A stretch of DNA of 64,000 nucleotides. Source: CAIRTM01 sp963723235 (GTDB lineage: Bacteria > Desulfobacterota > WTBG01 > CAIYCZ01 > CAIRTM01). The translations under genes were made by a program, and so were the position numbers. Within the stretch, counting starts at the first letter, position 1. Every line of letters begins with the position of its first letter. Below, piece by piece: positions 10,968 to 20,824 of this stretch. The stretch lies in assembly GCA_963723235.1 (NCBI GenBank), contig CAVRPV010000013.1:1-64000 (forward strand), written 5' to 3'. Under the pieces are notes generated by a model that was not told the DNA's origin, made no database searches, and saw nothing but the letters and a program-made list of their open reading frames with translations.

Positions 10968-11574
10968 AAAATACCTGGGTATCGCTCTGATCGTTGTTGC
11001 GATAATCGCGCTTGACCAGGCAACGAAGCTCTGGATTGACGCTGCCCTGCCGCGCCATGATCAGATTGAAGTTATACCGCAATGCCTGCACATCGTGCAC
11101 GTGCGCAATCCGGGTGTTGCCTTCGGACTTCTGCAAAACATACCCGGGGCCTATCGCGCAACGCTGCTGACTGCCACAACGGTCCTGGCGCTTGTGCTGC
11201 TGCTGGTTCTTCTGACCCAGACGCATCCGGCCCAACGGCTTGAGCGCTGGTGCCTTGCCCTGATCATGGGCGGCGCCGTCGGCAACCTGATCGACCGTGT
11301 CAGGCTGGGAGAGGTCATCGACTTCATTGACGTGCACTGGGCAAACGTCTATCACTGGCCGGCCTTCAATGTGGCCGATTCCTGTATCTCTACGGGTATT
11401 ACCTGCATGGTGCTGCTTGAACTCAAGCGGATTATTTCGTCCCGCGCGCACAAAAAAGCCGGCAGGAACACACAAGCACAATCACCAGTAAGAAATAATG
11501 CAGTGGTTGAAAATATCATCTACAGGCTGTTCAAAAATGATTGGATGCAAGGCGTGCGACATCATGAGGAATGA
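10960..11574 (+). CDS. lspA: Lipoprotein signal peptidase (prolipoprotein signal peptidase II)
   Basis: This inner-membrane aspartic protease cuts the signal peptide of diacylated prolipoproteins. It has four hydrophobic segments (about residues 5-22, 63-82, 90-108, 128-150) and both catalytic Asp motifs, GGAVGNLIDR and FNVADSCIS. ALDQATKLW marks the first helix. The protein is translationally coupled to ileS through an 8-base overlap. At 204 residues it is about 40 longer than usual: the tail beyond RIISSRAHKK is low-conservation, and its last 17 codons, including the stop, lie inside the palindromic repeat beginning at 11523. The tail is probably the result of repeat insertion or a lost stop. 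Confidence 0.93.
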   Translation: MLKKYLGIALIVVAIIALDQATKLWIDAALPRHDQIEVIPQCLHIVHVRNPGVAFGLLQNIPGAYRATLLTATTVLALVLLLVLLTQTHPAQRLERWCLALIMGGAVGNLIDRVRLGEVIDFIDVHWANVYHWPAFNVADSCISTGITCMVLLELKRIISSRAHKKAGRNTQAQSPVRNNAVVENIIYRLFKNDWMQGVRHHEE

Positions 11575-11647
11575 GGCGTACTCTTCCGTACGCCGCAATG
11601 ACGAATGGTAAGCACAACGCAGCAGACGATCGTTTTTCAACAGCCTG
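11523..11647. repeat. Palindromic intergenic repeat, copy 1 (125 bp)
   Basis: The terminal inverted repeats CAGGCTGTTCAAAAA and TTTTTCAACAGCCTG pair over 15 bases with one mismatch, and a central stem GAGGCGTAC/GTACGCC is closed by TCTTCC or similar. The same layout recurs at 22681, 33070 and, diverged, 41774. It contains no reading frame of its own, so it resembles a non-autonomous MITE or a large REP-like element. Here it overlaps the end of lspA and ends 15 bases before lgt. Confidence 0.88.
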
Positions 11648-11662
11648 CAAAAAGGCAGACGC

Positions 11663-12478
11663 ATGCACCCAATTTTAATTGAGCTGGGCGGCTTTTCAAT
11701 CAAGACCTACGGATTTCTGATCGCACTCGGGTTTGCGTTCGGGCTGTTTCTGGCATCGCGCGAGGCCCGGCGCGTGGGTCTGAATGTGCAGGCAATCGGT
11801 GACCTCGCATTTTATATTCTGCTGGGTGGGATTATCGGGGCCCGGCTCTATTTTATCCTCACCAATCTGGGCTATTTCACACAGCATCCGCTTGATATGT
11901 TTAAAATCTGGGAAGGCGGCCTGACATTTTTCGGCGGTTTTATCGCAGCCGTAATGTTATGCGTGTGGATGATATGCAAGCACCGTTTGCCGGTATGGAA
12001 AACACTGGATGTGTTCGCGCCCTCGCTGGCAGTGGGTGTTTTCTTCGGCCGCTTGGGCTGTTTTTCGGCCGGGTGCTGCTACGGCAAAGAGTGCGACCTG
12101 CCCTGGGCCGTTACATTCACGCATCCGCTGACGCTGGCCAGAACAGGCGTGCACCTGCACCCCACCCAGCTCTACAGCGCCCTGGGAGCGATCATCACCT
12201 TTACCCTGCTCTACAGCTTCCGCAAACACAAAACATTTGAGGGGCAGCTGAGCCTGCTCTGGGTCCTGTGCTACAGCTGCGAGCGACTCATCACGGAGCA
12301 GTTCCGGGGCGATATTCGCGGCGGCATGCTGACCGAAAACATTGAGCTCTCATTTGTGATCGCGGCCGTGCTTATCGTTGTCAGCCTGGTTCTTTTTCCG
12401 ATTCTCAGGAGAAAAAACAGGATTGCGCCGATACTTGCCAAACCGGCAAAACCGGGCAAAAAATCTCCTGCACACTGA
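11663..12478 (+). CDS. lgt: Phosphatidylglycerol--prolipoprotein diacylglyceryl transferase
   Basis: Lgt attaches diacylglycerol to the lipobox Cys, the step before LspA acts, so lspA and lgt form a functional pair here. The 271-residue protein has about seven membrane segments. It carries the family pattern SIKTYGFLIALGF near the N-terminus, GGIIGARLYFIL, WEGGLTFFGGF, the GRLGCFSAGCCYG loop and HPTQLYSALGA. In place of the enterobacterial GRIGNFINGE signature it has the Cys-rich variant, as I recall from other delta-proteobacterial Lgt proteins. The start is ATG at 11663 following AAAGGCAGACGC. A small distance from the repeat suggests that the repeat split an older lspA-lgt operon. Confidence 0.93.
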   Translation: MHPILIELGGFSIKTYGFLIALGFAFGLFLASREARRVGLNVQAIGDLAFYILLGGIIGARLYFILTNLGYFTQHPLDMFKIWEGGLTFFGGFIAAVMLCVWMICKHRLPVWKTLDVFAPSLAVGVFFGRLGCFSAGCCYGKECDLPWAVTFTHPLTLARTGVHLHPTQLYSALGAIITFTLLYSFRKHKTFEGQLSLLWVLCYSCERLITEQFRGDIRGGMLTENIELSFVIAAVLIVVSLVLFPILRRKNRIAPILAKPAKPGKKSPAH

Positions 12479-12595
12479 TGCGGATTTTTTCTGAAGGTTT
12501 GACGCCGAAGCCGTTACTACCGTCAACAGCCGCAACTGCTTACAGCTCATTTAAAAAACAGACTGAAACGTGCTATACATCGCGCAGCGCGGCTC

Positions 12596-13648
12596 TCATG
12601 TGCCCGCCCGTGGCTGCGCACAAGCCTGCCGGAATGCATGCAGCAGGCGTGTGCGGGCTTCGACCATTGAGCCGTGAAAACTGCCGCCGCCGGCATTGCG
12701 ATGCCCTCCGGCCTTAAACCCCGCCTGCCGGGCAACCTCAGCCACCGACAGATGATCACCGTAATTGCGCGTGCGCCACGAAAGACGCACGCTGCCATCC
12801 AGCGGCCGCTCCTGCAGGATCAAGCCATAATGAAAACCCTTGATCTGCCGCAAAATGGTTTCCTTGTACAGCGAGTTGAACTCTGACCAGTTCTCCCCCA
12901 GCAGTGATGCCAGTTCCTGCTGGCGTGCGCTGTCCAGACACAACAGGCTCAGAAACAGCTCCTTAATAAATTCGGTTTTTTCGACGGCCCAGACCATAAA
13001 GCGGACTTCCTCCCGGTCAAGATTCACGTCAACCGCACGCTGGTGGTCAGCGCCGTTCGCGATCAGCATTTCGGCAAATGCATACTCACCGGGATGCATC
13101 TCGTTTTTAAAATTGCGCGAATCATACAGCAGGGCACGGTAGAGCACATCGATGATATCAACCGGCAGGCGCATTTTTTCAGGCTTAATGAAGGACTCAT
13201 AGAGCACCTGCACTGTTGAGGACAGCTGCATGTTCAGACATGTTCGCGGAACAGCCGCCTGAATATCCTCGGGCATATGATGATCGATATTGATAACCCG
13301 GCGCAGGTCAATCCCGGCCAGCACGTTCTTCCAGTCGCGACCGAGAAACTGCGACCAGGTCGCACCATCAACCAGCACGAGCGCATCAAAGCGGGAAAAA
13401 TCCGGCAGAGTTGTTTCATACACCTGCACCCGCCAGATAGCGGGAAAATCCAGCATCGTAGCCGGGATCCGGAACCGACTGACAATCATGGCCTCCTTAT
13501 ACTGCTGCGCAAGCATCCAGCGCAGCGCCAGGGCTGCGGCGACACAGTCCGGATCTACCGGGTCAGAAATCATGATCATGACACTGTGGGAGCGTCCAAG
13601 CACCTGTTGTATGTTCGCACACACATTGTCAAAGCGGTCTTCATGCAT
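12596..13648 (-). CDS. DHH-family phosphoesterase, NrnA/oligoribonuclease-like
   Basis: The 350-residue protein has an N-terminal DHH domain (SDPVDPDCVAAALAL, LVDGA, and the name-giving INIDHHMPED) and a C-terminal DHHA1 domain ending in AGGHRNAGGGSF, which binds substrate phosphate. Such proteins degrade nanoRNA or pAp, or linear and cyclic dinucleotides. The first motif is DPVDPDC where NrnA has H-x-NPDGD, so a metal ligand may be altered and the exact substrate is uncertain. The start at 13648 follows AAAGGGGATT. The gene is convergent with lgt, with 117 bases between that hold no gene. Confidence 0.85.
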   Translation of the reverse strand: MHEDRFDNVCANIQQVLGRSHSVMIMISDPVDPDCVAAALALRWMLAQQYKEAMIVSRFRIPATMLDFPAIWRVQVYETTLPDFSRFDALVLVDGATWSQFLGRDWKNVLAGIDLRRVINIDHHMPEDIQAAVPRTCLNMQLSSTVQVLYESFIKPEKMRLPVDIIDVLYRALLYDSRNFKNEMHPGEYAFAEMLIANGADHQRAVDVNLDREEVRFMVWAVEKTEFIKELFLSLLCLDSARQQELASLLGENWSEFNSLYKETILRQIKGFHYGLILQERPLDGSVRLSWRTRNYGDHLSVAEVARQAGFKAGGHRNAGGGSFHGSMVEARTRLLHAFRQACAQPRAGT

Positions 13649-13840
13649 ACACAATCCCCTTTCAACAGAATAAACCGTACCACAAAGGCTGAACGCGCGC
13701 CGAGTGTGCACCAATGCCCTCAACACCAAAGACAAGCATGCGCACAATGGGGCCCGCGGCATACTGCAACACGTCCGGATACTAGCGGTCAAGCCCTGCG
13801 CGGTTTAGGGAGTATAGGCAAAAACAGTTCCAGGGCAATC

Positions 13841-13868
13841 AAAAAACCTCCTCCGGAAGAACGAGGAG
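13841..13868 (-). terminator. Orphan minus-strand terminator-like hairpin
   Basis: On the minus strand CTCCTC (13868-13863) pairs with GAGGAG (13853-13848), followed by a run of six T. The gap from 13649 to 14042 between the divergent DHH and DUF192 genes has no minus-strand gene that this could end. A further imperfect stem (GAGAG...CTCTC, about 13866-13895) lies just upstream on the same strand. The rest of the gap shows only the promoter at 13942. Confidence 0.45.
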
Positions 13869-13941
13869 AGACTAAGTCCCCGACAAGCGCTCTCAGGCGA
13901 TTTACTCCTATGCAAACACGCCTTCAGGTACTCTAAAGAGA

Positions 13942-13970
13942 TTGACAACAGAGGTTGTGAAATGTATAGT
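13942..13970 (+). promoter_or_regulatory. Sigma70-type promoter of the DUF192 gene and nth
   Basis: TTGACA (13942-13947), 17 bases, TATAGT (13965-13970). It sits about 70 bases before the DUF192 start and is the only strong match in this gap. Confidence 0.72.
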
Positions 13971-14042
13971 TTTAAAAAATTCGAAATACGGCACCTCACA
14001 CCCCGTCAACCAACGAATATATCAGGAGTTGCGCATACTGCC

Positions 14043-14548
14043 ATGAAAACATTCCGGAAACGTTTCTTGCCGCTGTTGGCGCTTCTTCTTGTATGTCCAT
14101 GTTGCGCCAAAGAACAACCATCTGTGGTGATTCATCCACAGCATGGCTCAGACCCGTGCAGATCACCGTAGAACTGGCTCGAACTGCCGGGCAGCGTTCT
14201 ATGGGGCTGATGTATCGCAAAAAACTCGGCCCCGGCCGGGGCATGCTGTTCCTGTTTGAGCAGGAACAGACACAAAGATTTACCATGCGCAATACGTCAA
14301 TACCGCTTGACATGATTTTCATTGACAGTTCCCTGACCGTAGCCGGCATAATCGAAAACACGAAACCCTATGCCAACGGGCCGTTCAGCATTGATCGGCC
14401 ATCCCGGTATGCGCTCGAAGTCAACGCAGGCTTTTGCGCGCGACACGGCATTGCCACCGGCGCCAGCGTTGTTTTTGCTAATATTCCCGGCTATAACAGC
14501 ACCGCACCGTACATGCCTTTGGACGAGACGCACCCCGGCAAAGAATAA
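14043..14548 (+). CDS. Exported DUF192 family protein (frameshifted)
   Basis: A signal peptide starts at 14043 (KTFRKRFLPLLALLLVCPCCA; the Cys may make it a lipoprotein) and runs into a stop at about 14169. The DUF192 domain is in the neighbouring frame from about 14155 (VQITVELARTAGQRSMGLMYR, then FTMRNTSIPLDMIFID). Loss of one C in a CCC run near 14153 would join them, giving about 168 residues. DUF192 proteins are small and have no firmly established function; the pattern around MGLM...MxF and the MRNT...DxxFID core is clear. It ends 4 bases before nth, so the two probably form one transcript. Confidence 0.85.
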
Positions 14549-14552
14549 CATC

Positions 14553-15245
14553 ATGGCTACAACTGATAAACCTTCCACAGCGCTCAAAAAACGCGCACGC
14601 GACATTGTGCACCTGCTGCGCCGCACGTACCCGCATGCGCGCACTGAACTCTACCATCGCAACCCGCTTGAACTGCTGATTGCAACCATCCTGTCCGCGC
14701 AGTGCACCGATAAAAAGGTAAACGAGGTTACCGGGCCTCTTTTTAAAAAATACCCCTGCGTCACCGCATTCGCGCAGGCCGATCAAAAAACATTTGAAAA
14801 GGAGATCAGGCCCACGGGATTTTATCGCACCAAAGCTGCACATATTATCGCCACAGCAAATATCATCCTGGATACATACGGCGGCAGCGTTCCCAATCGC
14901 ATGCAGGACCTGATCACGCTTCCGGGCGTTGCCCGGAAAACAGCCAATATCGTGCTCGCCGGCGCATTTAATATTGCTGTCGGTATTGCGGTCGATACGC
15001 ATGTCAAGCGCCTTGCCGGACGCATGGGATTAACTGCCCATACGATTCCCGACAAAATCGAACACGACCTCATGCTCCTTCTACCCCGGTCCTTCTGGCT
15101 TGACACAAACTTTGTTCTGGTCAATCATGGACGCGCAACCTGCACGGCCCGCAAGCCGCGCTGTGCGGCGTGTGTTGTCCGGCAGCTGTGCCCGCATACT
15201 TCTGTAATGGCAGCCTTGAACAGCACAATGAAAATTCCGAAATAA
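14553..15245 (+). CDS. nth: Endonuclease III
   Basis: This bifunctional DNA glycosylase/AP lyase removes oxidised pyrimidines. The 230-residue protein shows the helix-hairpin-helix LPGVARKTANIVL with the catalytic Lys, VDTHVKRLAGR with the catalytic Asp, and the four-Cys iron-sulfur site in the spacing C-x6-C-x2-C-x5-C (about 15141-15199). The N-terminal extension is short and the core LLIATILSAQCTDKKVN is canonical. The start ATG at 14553 lies just after the DUF192 stop, so the genes are probably translationally coupled; no strong SD is seen. Confidence 0.95.
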   Translation: MATTDKPSTALKKRARDIVHLLRRTYPHARTELYHRNPLELLIATILSAQCTDKKVNEVTGPLFKKYPCVTAFAQADQKTFEKEIRPTGFYRTKAAHIIATANIILDTYGGSVPNRMQDLITLPGVARKTANIVLAGAFNIAVGIAVDTHVKRLAGRMGLTAHTIPDKIEHDLMLLLPRSFWLDTNFVLVNHGRATCTARKPRCAACVVRQLCPHTSVMAALNSTMKIPK

Positions 15246-15349
15246 AAAATAAAGATTTATCCCATACGTGACGAAAAAATGAACATATCCGGGGCCACAC
15301 CGTGTCCTTAAATCGTTAGCACTCCATTGTAATCATAAGGGGAACATGC

Positions 15350-16949
15350 ATGTACTGCCCAAACTGCGAATTTGAAATCAAACAGGAAGTTACCGAGTGT
15401 CCCATATGCGGTGGTGTGCTTACCGAGTACCCCGAAGAAGGCGCAGACACGAATGCCGCCACTATTAAAAAACCACTCGATACATGCATCAGCAACTTAA
15501 TCCTGGACGCCAAGCATGAGCTTGACTCACTTGACTCCAGACGGGACAGTGACCCGCAGCCTGTTAAACCGTTTTCAAACAACCTTGATTTTGAGTCCAT
15601 GTTAAGCGAGAAGACCACCGAGACCGGGCATCCTGCAGCCGATCCTTTCACTGCCGGCCCGGCAATGTTTAACGACACGCCGGATACACCTCAGGCGGAT
15701 GAAGAGGTTTTTCTGCTGGACGATGAACCCACTTGGAACGATACTGCAAGCCCGTTTCCGGAAACAGCTGCTCCCCCGGAAATCGAGTCGCCCGCCGGGC
15801 AGAAAACCCCGGAGGAGAGCCTCTTTGCAGATGACAGGCTTTTCATTGATGAAACTCCTGCCCGGACGGAGAATCTTTTCGCAGATGACGGACTCTCCAT
15901 TGATGAAACCACGGTCCGCCCGGAGAATCTTTTTACAGATGCCGGGTTTTCGATTGATGAAACCGCTGCCCGCCCATTTGCGCCCGATACAAGCCTTTTT
16001 ATTGAGGAGCTGAATGCACAGGAGCCTGCGAGCCCCCTGGATTCCGAAGTGAGCCCGCCCCGGCAGCAATCTTCCGATCTGCCCTGGTCGCTTCAGCAGG
16101 ACACATCCGAGACTGAATCAACAGTAGGCATGGATTTTATTCCCGAGGCACAGCCTGAAAAACCCTTTGAAGTGTTGGCGGATGCAGTCGCCTTTACGGC
16201 TCTTAAAAAAGCAGGTTCTGCTATAGAAACAGGCGCACAGCTCCCCAAAAGCGCAGGCGGGGGTTCAAAAAAACGTCTTGTTTTTATCATGCTGATCGGC
16301 GTACTGCTTATTGCCTGCGCATACGCTCTCAATGAATATTTCCTGCAGGATACGGCACCCGCCCGAATTGAAAAAACGGTGCAACCTCGCATGGCCCCGC
16401 GCGTTGCTGTCAAAAAGCCGATCAAACCGAGTGCAGAGGCAGAACCGACGGCCCAGACGCCTGCAGCAGAGACTCCGGCAAACGCCGAACCTGCAGATGT
16501 GCTTTCTAATAATGCTCAGCAACAGACACCGGCACCACAACCACCGGTGCCATCAACACAGAAAGATATCCGCGCCGAAAAGGCCGCAGAAAAAACCAAG
16601 CAAGGAAAGCACCATCGTGCCATTGAAAAAAGCTGAGCCGGTAGCCGAACCGGTGAAAAGCACTCAGGAAACCCCAGCTGTCCCTGACAAGGAAACATCA
16701 CCTGCAAAAGGTATGTATACAATTCACGTCTCTTCTTTCAAGACGCAACAATACGCGCAGAAGCAAATCGAACACCTGCGAAACCTCGGTTTTGATGCCT
16801 ACCTTGAAACCGTTGACCTTGGTAAAAAGGGTGTATGGCACAGGATAAAGGTCGGCCATTACGCAACCCGCGCCGAAGCAGAACAAGCCATAAAAAGCAT
16901 CCAGAAAAAAAATCCGGGGCCCACTCCAGTGATTAGTATAAACAGGTAA
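15350..16949 (+). CDS. Zinc-ribbon / single-TM / SPOR-domain protein (one frameshift)
   Basis: The N-terminus has a zinc ribbon (CPNCEFEIKQEVTECPICGG). It is followed by about 260 acidic, low-complexity residues containing imperfect repeats of the form LFADDxLFIDETxARxEN, and then one membrane helix (about residues 306-325, LVFIMLIGVLLIACAYA). A Pro/Ala/Lys-rich periplasmic linker and a C-terminal SPOR domain (YTIHVSSFKTQQYAQKQIEHL ... GVWHRIKVGHY) complete it. One extra G at about 16604 breaks the frame in the linker. SPOR domains bind denuded peptidoglycan at division sites, so a cell-envelope or division role is inferred. The start follows AAGGGGAAC. Confidence 0.8.
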
Positions 16950-16976
16950 AAGGCATCTTTCTAAACGGTATCTCCT

Positions 16977-17008
16977 GCGCCGCTGTTAAAAAACAGCGGC
17001 GCTTTTTT
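16977..17008 (+). terminator. Rho-independent terminator of the SPOR gene
   Basis: GCGCCGCTGTT pairs with AACAGCGGCGC around a short A loop, followed by TTTTTT. It lies 28 bases after the stop. Confidence 0.9.
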
Positions 17009-17059
17009 ATTGAAAAAACACCCTGCATTATTTCACCGGCTCATCCAGAACTACGGCTG

Positions 17060-17475
17060 AAACCGTGCAATCCTCCCGGTTCCCCGTGAACAGGTCCGTC
17101 AAGAGACAACGTCCCCCCGGCCGCAGACACGCCGCATAATCGGATCAGGTTCATGGACCGCTGCACTTTCCAGGCTTTCTCCAGGATTTCGCTATTCGCT
17201 GCCGCTGAGTCCTCCAACCGGAATACCGGGGCTCCTCCACAGTCCTATCTCAGGCACGTTTGCAGAGATGTGCTGAAAAACCCGGCCAGATGGATACAAA
17301 CAGACGGTTTCTATCAACAGTCCTATTTGCAGCCCGAAAGTCGATACTGCCCACAACTTCAAACTGTAATCGTTCACTGCTATCAACGATCCCCAACCCA
17401 GAATTTTTCCTCGTCTCCCTCGGTCGTCTTTACGCCGACGTACATGATGCCGCTATACTTTTAATACTGCCCAAT
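17060..17475 (-). pseudogene. Decayed paralog of the exported propeller protein at 17584-20554
   Basis: No frame stays open, but translated pieces on the minus strand line up in order with the middle of the intact neighbour. KYSGIMYVGVKTTEG matches VYDGVMYTGVSTTAG, FEVVGSIDFRAANRTVDRNR matches FEVVGRLDLDAANLAVHENR, and RLFVSIWPGFS matches RLFVTTWPTVS. IGLWRSPGIPVGGLSGS matches MGLWMSSEIPDGGLTGS, and HEPDPIMRRV matches YEPDAIVRR. At least four frame breaks and two stops separate the pieces. Ends are approximate; the signal-peptide and C-terminal module regions are missing. It is a true remnant of a tandem duplication, not just a sequencing artefact. Confidence 0.82.
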
Positions 17476-17500
17476 AATTAAACCCTGCACCTTTTCCCAT

Positions 17501-17535
17501 AAAAAAGGTCCGGGAACGTACATTGTTCCCGGACC
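17501..17535 (-). terminator. Rho-independent terminator of the exported propeller gene
   Basis: On the minus strand GGTCCGGGAAC pairs with GTTCCCGGACC around a 7-base loop, followed by a run of T. It lies about 50 bases after the stop at 17584. Confidence 0.88.
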
Positions 17536-17583
17536 GGATACTCCTCTTAACAGGCGCGCATACGCCTGCCTGCACATCACATG

Positions 17584-20554
17584 CTACAGGACCGTAATCT
17601 CACCTACGCAACCACCAACGCTGATCGGGTAGTTGCCGGGCGCAAGTCCTGCAGGCACAGTAACCTTAAGAGTGACTCTGTTCTTTTTAAGGTTGTAAGA
17701 AACTTTCTGCCATGTGAACGGATGTATGTCAATCTGACCTTGCGGATTAAAGCCTTCGCTGCCGGTGATTTGCAGGGTACGCTTCATGGGCTTGGTCAGC
17801 TTCGCAGAGCTTATTGTTTTATACTTGAGGTGCAGGATGCAATCCACAACACACACAGACGCCTGGCATTTATAGCCGGATCCGCAGTCAGGGTTGGCAA
17901 GGCATTCGACGCAGGTATCGTTGTCCTCATCGCAGACCCCATCACTGCATTCCGCAATACCCATAACACAAACGCCCTGTGTTTCATTACAGGTCTCAGT
18001 GCCGGAACACCACAAACCGTCATCGCAGTCGCTGTCCTGCACGCAGTCGTTGTTAATTACAAACGGAACAACCACGGCCGGAGCAACAGCGCCCTTATCG
18101 TCAGTTCCAAGCGCCGACACCGTGTAAATGCCGTTGGCCATCGGCAGGCTGGCCGTGCCGAGCACATATTCCCACATGCCTGTTTCAGAATTATATGCGG
18201 CAGGATATGTGCTGACCTGGGCATAAATGTTCGTGACATAAAACATTACATTGCTCAGCGGGCAGGCCGACAGATCCTGGGCCTGCAGCACGACATCGCC
18301 CTGCACCAACTCCTGTGAGGCCGGCGCAACGACTGCGAGCTCAGGCAGCGGATAGATATCAACCAGTTCCCAGCCGCCTTCATCCGCGAGGTTGAACGGG
18401 TTTGCCATGCCGAGATAGCCATGCTGGCACTCGCCGTTTGCCGCGGGCGCATCGCCACCCGGCACCGCCGGAGCGCCGGTATCGGGTATCAGCATGGTGC
18501 GAATGCCATAGCTGAATTCATTGCCGGCCCCGTTCTTGGACTCAAGCACAAAGGGTTCATCAGCGTCCTGAATGACGAACAGGTCGGCGCCATAGGATGC
18601 GTACAACCGTTGCAGCTGGTCAAGAGCCGCCAGAACGAGCTGAACCTCCTGGCCGTCCCCCAGCACGGCCTCGGCCATCTCACGGGCAACCAGGCTCCAG
18701 TCAAAGGTGCCCAGCAGCACACCGCCGCGGCTCGGATAGTCCGTATAACCGCGTTCCATGGTCCAGGTATAGGCGTTGAAAAAATTGCCAATTCCCGAGG
18801 GACCGAATTTCGGGACCGGGTTCGGCATCAGGTTCGTGTGGAAAGCGTCCTCTGCGATCGTGTAGCTGCGGGCTGCGGGTTCATACCTCGGCAAATATTG
18901 ATCACCGTACAGCAACTCGATCGTCTCCTCGCCGGAACCGAAATTACTCCCGCTGAAGATACTGACGGCCCGGTGAGCGCCAAGCGCCGTTGCCACGATA
19001 TCATCCGCTCCAAATGAGTTATCATAGCCACCAAGGTTGATGATATTGTTTTGATAGGCCGTGATTGCAAACTGGGTTGCGATAAAAGGCACATGCATGC
19101 TGCCCCAGTACAGCTTACCGTTATAAGAGACAAGCGCGCCGCCGGCATAGGTGCGGCGCACGATTGCGTCAGGCTCGTATTCCGAGACGCTCCAGACTTT
19201 CTGCCATGTATCGTTATCACTGCCGGTCAGGCCTCCGTCCGGAATCTCGGAGCTCATCCACAGGCCCATGACATTCGGATTGCTCATTGAAACAGTCGGC
19301 CACGTGGTCACAAACAAACGATTTTCATGAACCGCCAGATTCGCGGCATCAAGGTCAAGCCTGCCGACAACCTCAAACTGAAAGGGGTCACTGACATCGC
19401 CGTTCCAGCGCAGCACCCGGCCCTGTCCACCCGCGGTCGTGCTCACACCGGTGTACATAACACCATCATACACGATCCACTTGCGGATATTGCTGTATCC
19501 TGTCAGCACTTCCATGCCCAGATAGGTGCCGTCATCCGAGAAGGCAAACACGTTGACAGCCGTGCCGTCGAAACTCGGACCTGCCAAAAGCACAACGCCG
19601 TTCAGGGAACCGGCTGAGCGCAGGCCGAGTGTCGGGTTGGCGATCATGTCAGTCGGCGTGCGGTCGATCAGCGCCATGGTGTCGGGGTTATACTCGAAAA
19701 TCTGCGGCGGCCGCCAGTCGCCCAGCCTGTTCGTGGCATTATCCGCATTCTTCAAATTCGCAGACAAAATTAGGTGCTTCGATGGTGTCGATCGGAAAGG
19801 CGCTCATGACCAGGCACAGCACGTTTGCGGCCGTGCCGAACCACAGGTTGCCGGAGCGGGTCAAGGCCCCAGACATAGGCCTGGTTTGTTTTCGGCCGGC
19901 CCCTGCTGTTGTGCAGTTGCCGTCGCCGTCAGGCACGCCGGCCGTGCCGTTATCGTAGCATTCATCAGGCTGCGCCTTGGCAACCGTGTTCTTGGCAAAC
20001 AGGGGGGTGGGAATGCTCGGGACTGCATACATTCCGGCATAGTGCTCCAGCAGATCGGTTATCGGCGGGTTTTTTATCTCTACCTTATCAACCCAGGCGG
20101 AATCAGCGCCAGCGGAAGCACTGCTATCTTTGACATATTCCCATCTCAGGGTATGCGTTCCCGTCGACAGGGAAAATGCCTTTTGGCTCCAGGTTGTCAC
20201 ACCGCTGATACTGCTCTGCAACGAAGAATCAATGTAAAAATTCAGGTAGTCGTTCGAGTCTGATGATACTTTCCAGTAAAAAGAAAGGAGTTGTTGTTCT
20301 GTTATTGTGATAGTTGTCTCAAACCATGTAGCGTTGTCGTCAGGGATGGGGTAGCTCTGGGCTGCGCTTCCGCCATAGTATGAATCAGTATCCTCACAAA
20401 ACCACCCCGGGCCGCCGCCTAAAGTGCCCCCTGTGGACCAGCTTAGATCAGGCGCATCAAGAGCTTGTTCAAGGGTGCATATCGGCTGCGCCTGAGCCGC
20501 AACCGCGCACAGAAAAAATGCCAAACCAACTAACATTCCAGCCAGTTTCTTCAT
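17584..20554 (-). CDS. Large exported multidomain protein: jelly-roll, propeller, Cys-rich segment, conserved C-terminal module (one frameshift)
   Basis: The reconstruction has about 989 residues. A signal peptide (MKKLAGMLVGLAFFLCAVAAQA) is followed by a jelly-roll-like domain (LSFYWKVSSDSNDYLNFYID, TLRWEYVKDSS). A long region of propeller-like repeats comes next (VYDGVMYTGV, ENRLFVTTWP, YNGKLYWGS), then a Cys-rich segment of the CxxDxDCDDGxxCxGxExC type. The C-terminal module of about 85 residues, between two Cys, is also found in the genes at 57149 and 58754. The frame breaks at about 19767 (NF then SANLKNADNATNRLG). The start at 20554 follows AGGAGGAGGAACA. No catalytic motif was recognised; an extracellular binding role is inference. 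Confidence 0.82.
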
Positions 20555-20685
20555 TGTTCCTCCTCCTGCATAGTGTTGTAAAACATTGGAATTGAATTGT
20601 ATAGACTCAAACCTTAAAGCCGAGCTGCATGCCCCGCAGCTGCAGGCACCCCTGCCCAACAAGCTCTTTCGTTACTATATGATAA

Positions 20686-20714
20686 ATCGTAGTCCTGAGG
20701 CCCCCGACTGTCAA
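20686..20714 (-). promoter_or_regulatory. Promoter P1 (proximal copy) of the exported propeller gene
   Basis: On the minus strand TTGACA (20714-20709), 17 bases, TACGAT (20691-20686). It lies about 130 bases before the start codon and is the second of two similar promoter units. Confidence 0.72.
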
Positions 20715-20824
20715 ATACTAATTTTTAATATGTCTATTTCGAAAAAGCACTACAACCTGCAGTGCCACTGCCCAGACCCGCAGGCTATCCTGAACCAGAG
20801 CAGTCTTTCGTTTATATGTTAACC

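Noticed and set aside
13866..13896. Glycine-riboswitch-like words (GGAGAGACT ... CTCTCAGGC)
   Set aside because: The central GCCGAAGGGGCAA core is missing, and the downstream genes (DUF192, nth) are unrelated to glycine.
17130..17165. A TPP-riboswitch-like string on the minus strand (GAACCTGATCCGATTATGCG)
   Set aside because: It falls inside the pseudogene and reads as HEPDPIMR, aligned with YEPDAIVR of the intact paralog; no other thi-box parts or thiamine genes are present.
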